Part shown: positions 31,686 through 33,931 of the stretch, one piece after another
How the letters are laid out: each line of letters begins with the position of its first letter
Numbering within the stretch: position 1 is the stretch's first letter
Source: Flammeovirgaceae bacterium
GTDB lineage: Bacteria > Bacteroidota > Bacteroidia > Cytophagales > Flammeovirgaceae
NCBI GenBank assembly: GCA_019634305.1
Contig: JAHQVQ010000027.1
Span: forward strand, 1-33,931
Direction of reading: 5' to 3'
DNA: 33,931 nucleotides
Translations under genes and position numbers: made by a program
The notes under the pieces: generated by a model
Database searches by the model: none
Seen by the model: only the letters and a program-made list of their open reading frames with translations
What the model was told of the DNA's origin: nothing

Positions 31686-32215
31686 GATATGCAATGGCCA
31701 TAGATACCAGGAAATGTGTAGGCTGCAGCGATTGTGTAGTGGCCTGCCAGATTGAAAACAAAGTCCCTGAAGGGTTTTGCAGGGACTGGGTGGTAGAAGC
31801 TACAAGCGGCACTTACCCAAAATTGGAACTGGAAATTCGCTCAGAAAGATGTAATCAATGTGGTAATGCTCCTTGTGTGAGGTGTTGCCCAACTGGATCC
31901 AGTCATTATGCTGAAGGTGGAATTGTGTTGGTGGATCCGGACAAATGTATTGGCTGTGGGGCATGTATCGCTTCTTGTCCTTATGATGCCAGGTATGTTC
32001 ATCCGGAAGGCTATGTGGATAAATGTACTTTTTGTATTCAGCGAGTGAGGAAAGGACAGCAACCGGCTTGTGTAGAGGTTTGCCCCACCAAATGTATGTA
32101 TTTTGGAGATTTGGACGATCCGAATAGTGAAGTTGCCATAAAGTTGAAGGAAAGAAAGCATAAAACACTAATTCCAGAAGCAGGAACTGATCCTCATCTC
32201 TATTTTCTTATCTGA
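31682..32215 (+). CDS. 4Fe-4S ferredoxin-type electron transfer subunit (PsrB/NrfC-like)
   Basis: 177 aa with four Cys clusters: CVGCSDCVVACQ, CNQCGNAPCVRCCP, CIGCGACIASCP, CTFCIQR...CVEVCPTKC. Start overlaps the preceding stop (ATGA). Confidence 0.93.
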   Translation: MRYAMAIDTRKCVGCSDCVVACQIENKVPEGFCRDWVVEATSGTYPKLELEIRSERCNQCGNAPCVRCCPTGSSHYAEGGIVLVDPDKCIGCGACIASCPYDARYVHPEGYVDKCTFCIQRVRKGQQPACVEVCPTKCMYFGDLDDPNSEVAIKLKERKHKTLIPEAGTDPHLYFLI

Positions 32216-32233
32216 ATTTTAACCTGAAATAAA

Positions 32234-33175
32234 ATGAAAGAGGAATTAATCATAAGCGGAAGAATGAATCCTAAGATTGATCCGGAATTGGCGATTTGGC
32301 ATTGGGAAATTCCCTTTTACCTTTTCGTAGGAGGATTGGCTGCAGGGATTTTATTTTTTGCCTCCTTTTATTATTTGAGGGGCAAAGAAAACGAAATGCC
32401 GAATACCATAAAATGGGCGCCAATACTTGCCCCGATTTTGTTAGTAGCAGGACTAGGCGCACTTTTTTTAGATTTAAATCATAAACTGTATTTCTGGCAA
32501 TTATACACCATCATAAAATTACAATCGCCCATGTCGTGGGGAGCTTGGACTTTATTGGTGATTACCCCACTTTCCATGCTTTGGTGTTTTTCTTATTTAG
32601 GTGAATTATTTCCAAAATGGAATTGGAAATCCCAAATGCTAAGCAAACTAGAAAATTATGTCATCAAAAAGAGAAGAATAATAGCTTGGGTAATGGTTTT
32701 CTTTTCTGTTATTCTGGGTATATATACTGGTATTCTATTATCAGCTTTTAATGCCAGACCGCTTTGGAATACCTCTATTCTTGGCCCTTTATTCCTCACT
32801 TCAGGACTTTCTGCGGGGGCAGCTTTTATTCTTTTAATCAGTAAAAATAAATATGAAAAACAGCTTTTCAGGAAAATCGACCTGATCATTATTGCGGTTG
32901 AATTATTCTTCATCATTCATATGTTCATGGGCTTTTTGGCTAGTACTCAGGTCCAAATTGAAGCAGCTCAACTTTTCCTTGGTGGGGATTTCACTTTGCC
33001 TTTCTGGGTTTTTGTGGTCTTTCTGGGGATGATAGTCCCTGCATTACTGGAATATCTGGAAATGAAAGGTCAGAAAATCCCATCATATATCCCAGCTGTT
33101 TTAGTCATTTTCGGTAGCCTGATGCTAAGGTTTATTATTGTCAATGCCGGACAAGTCAGTAGATATCTATATTAA
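32234..33175 (+). CDS. NrfD/PsrC-family membrane quinone-interacting subunit
   Basis: 313 aa, multiple TM helices; IWHWEIPFYLFVGGLAAGILFFASFYYL, SPMSWGAWTLL. Confidence 0.9.
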   Translation: MKEELIISGRMNPKIDPELAIWHWEIPFYLFVGGLAAGILFFASFYYLRGKENEMPNTIKWAPILAPILLVAGLGALFLDLNHKLYFWQLYTIIKLQSPMSWGAWTLLVITPLSMLWCFSYLGELFPKWNWKSQMLSKLENYVIKKRRIIAWVMVFFSVILGIYTGILLSAFNARPLWNTSILGPLFLTSGLSAGAAFILLISKNKYEKQLFRKIDLIIIAVELFFIIHMFMGFLASTQVQIEAAQLFLGGDFTLPFWVFVVFLGMIVPALLEYLEMKGQKIPSYIPAVLVIFGSLMLRFIIVNAGQVSRYLY

Positions 33176-33186
33176 AAAATATAATC

Positions 33187-33720
33187 ATGGCTAATCAAAA
33201 TTATATAACTCATCATTCTAAGTACATGAACCCCTATTTAGCGGGAATTCTGTTGGGAATCGTATTATTAGCAGCTTTTTATCTAACAGGAAGAGGCTTG
33301 GGGGCAAGTGGGGCAATGAAAAGCGCAGTTGTAACCACAATGGATGTTATTAGCCCAGCCCATGCAGAGGATTCTGGTTTTTATGGTAAATATCTTTTAG
33401 GAGAAAATTCTCCTATGCATTCCTGGCTGGTTTTTCAGGTGCTAGGTGTTTTTGTAGGAGGTTTAATTTCCGGAGCATTATCTGGAAGATTAAAACTGAC
33501 TACGGAACACTCTCCAAATATTACTTCAAGGAAGAGAGTTTATATGGCTTTAATTGGCGGTGCACTTTTCGGGTTTGGTTCGCAGTTGGGTAGGGGATGT
33601 ACCAGTGGAGCGGCCCTCAGTGGTATGGCTACTTTATCAGTGGCGGGATTTGTGACCATGGTGGCCATTTTCGGGACTGCTTTTGCTCTGGCTTACTTTT
33701 TTAGAAAAAATTGGATTTAA
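33187..33720 (+). CDS. YeeE/YedE family (sulfur-compound transport, DUF395-like) membrane protein
   Basis: 177 aa; GGALFGFGSQLGRGCTSGAALSGMATLSVAGFVTM, with the GxGCTSG motif. Confidence 0.9.
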   Translation: MANQNYITHHSKYMNPYLAGILLGIVLLAAFYLTGRGLGASGAMKSAVVTTMDVISPAHAEDSGFYGKYLLGENSPMHSWLVFQVLGVFVGGLISGALSGRLKLTTEHSPNITSRKRVYMALIGGALFGFGSQLGRGCTSGAALSGMATLSVAGFVTMVAIFGTAFALAYFFRKNWI

Positions 33721-33739
33721 TACACTTAAATACAAAATC

Positions 33740-33931
33740 ATGGGACCTCTAATTCCTGTAAATGAAATTTCAACAGAGATAAATTTCCTGATTGCCTTTT
33801 TAATAGGGCTAGGATTTGGTTTTGCCTTGGAGCAAGCTGGTTTTTCCTCAAGCAGGAAATTGGCTGGAATGTTTTATGGCTATGATACTACTGTGCTAAA
33901 AGTATTTTTTACAGCGGCAATTACTGCCATG
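33740..33931 (+). CDS. Partial second YeeE/YedE family protein (truncated by window end)
   Basis: Open frame of 64 codons from ATG at 33740: MGPLIPVNEISTEINFLIAFLIGLGFGFALEQAGFSSSRKLAGMFYGYDTTVLKVFFTAAITAM; GFALEQAGF..SRKLAG pattern. Not in the supplied ORF track. Confidence 0.75.
   Translation, partial: MGPLIPVNEISTEINFLIAFLIGLGFGFALEQAGFSSSRKLAGMFYGYDTTVLKVFFTAAITAM

Noticed and set aside
31800-32168. Minus-strand ORFs antisense to the 4Fe-4S subunit (31800..32168, 31841..32161)
   Set aside because: The plus strand has an unambiguous four-cluster ferredoxin-type protein; the antisense ORFs are by-products.

Overview
AT-rich window with Bacteroidetes-type (Cytophagales-like) gene content. 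Nearly everything from 1 to 24.3 kb is on the minus strand. After a ~640 bp AT-rich divergent gap, most genes are on the plus strand. In order: a partial anti-sigma-like protein and an ECF-like sigma factor; a membrane-anchored GH10 xylanase; a decayed outer-membrane beta-barrel pseudogene; a GH2 beta-galactosidase; hemE; a BlaI/M56 (BlaR1-like) regulatory pair with five TACGA-N6-TCGTA palindromes upstream; four tandem OmpH/Skp genes (five domains, one gene fused) followed by bamA and uppS; a tandemly duplicated TerB-like protein; lpd, sucB (two lipoyl domains) and sucA; a Xer recombinase and hpf; a short alpha-glucan phosphorylase; a CotH-like lipoprotein; and a Psr/Phs-like molybdopterin oxidoreductase operon with two YeeE/YedE half-transporters, the second cut by the window end. 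No CRISPR, rRNA, tRNA or intact mobile element was recognised. The observations most worth following up are the five-operator BlaI/M56 promoter, the expanded OmpH array and the sulfur-redox/YeeE module. All family calls come from reading motifs by eye; no database search was run.
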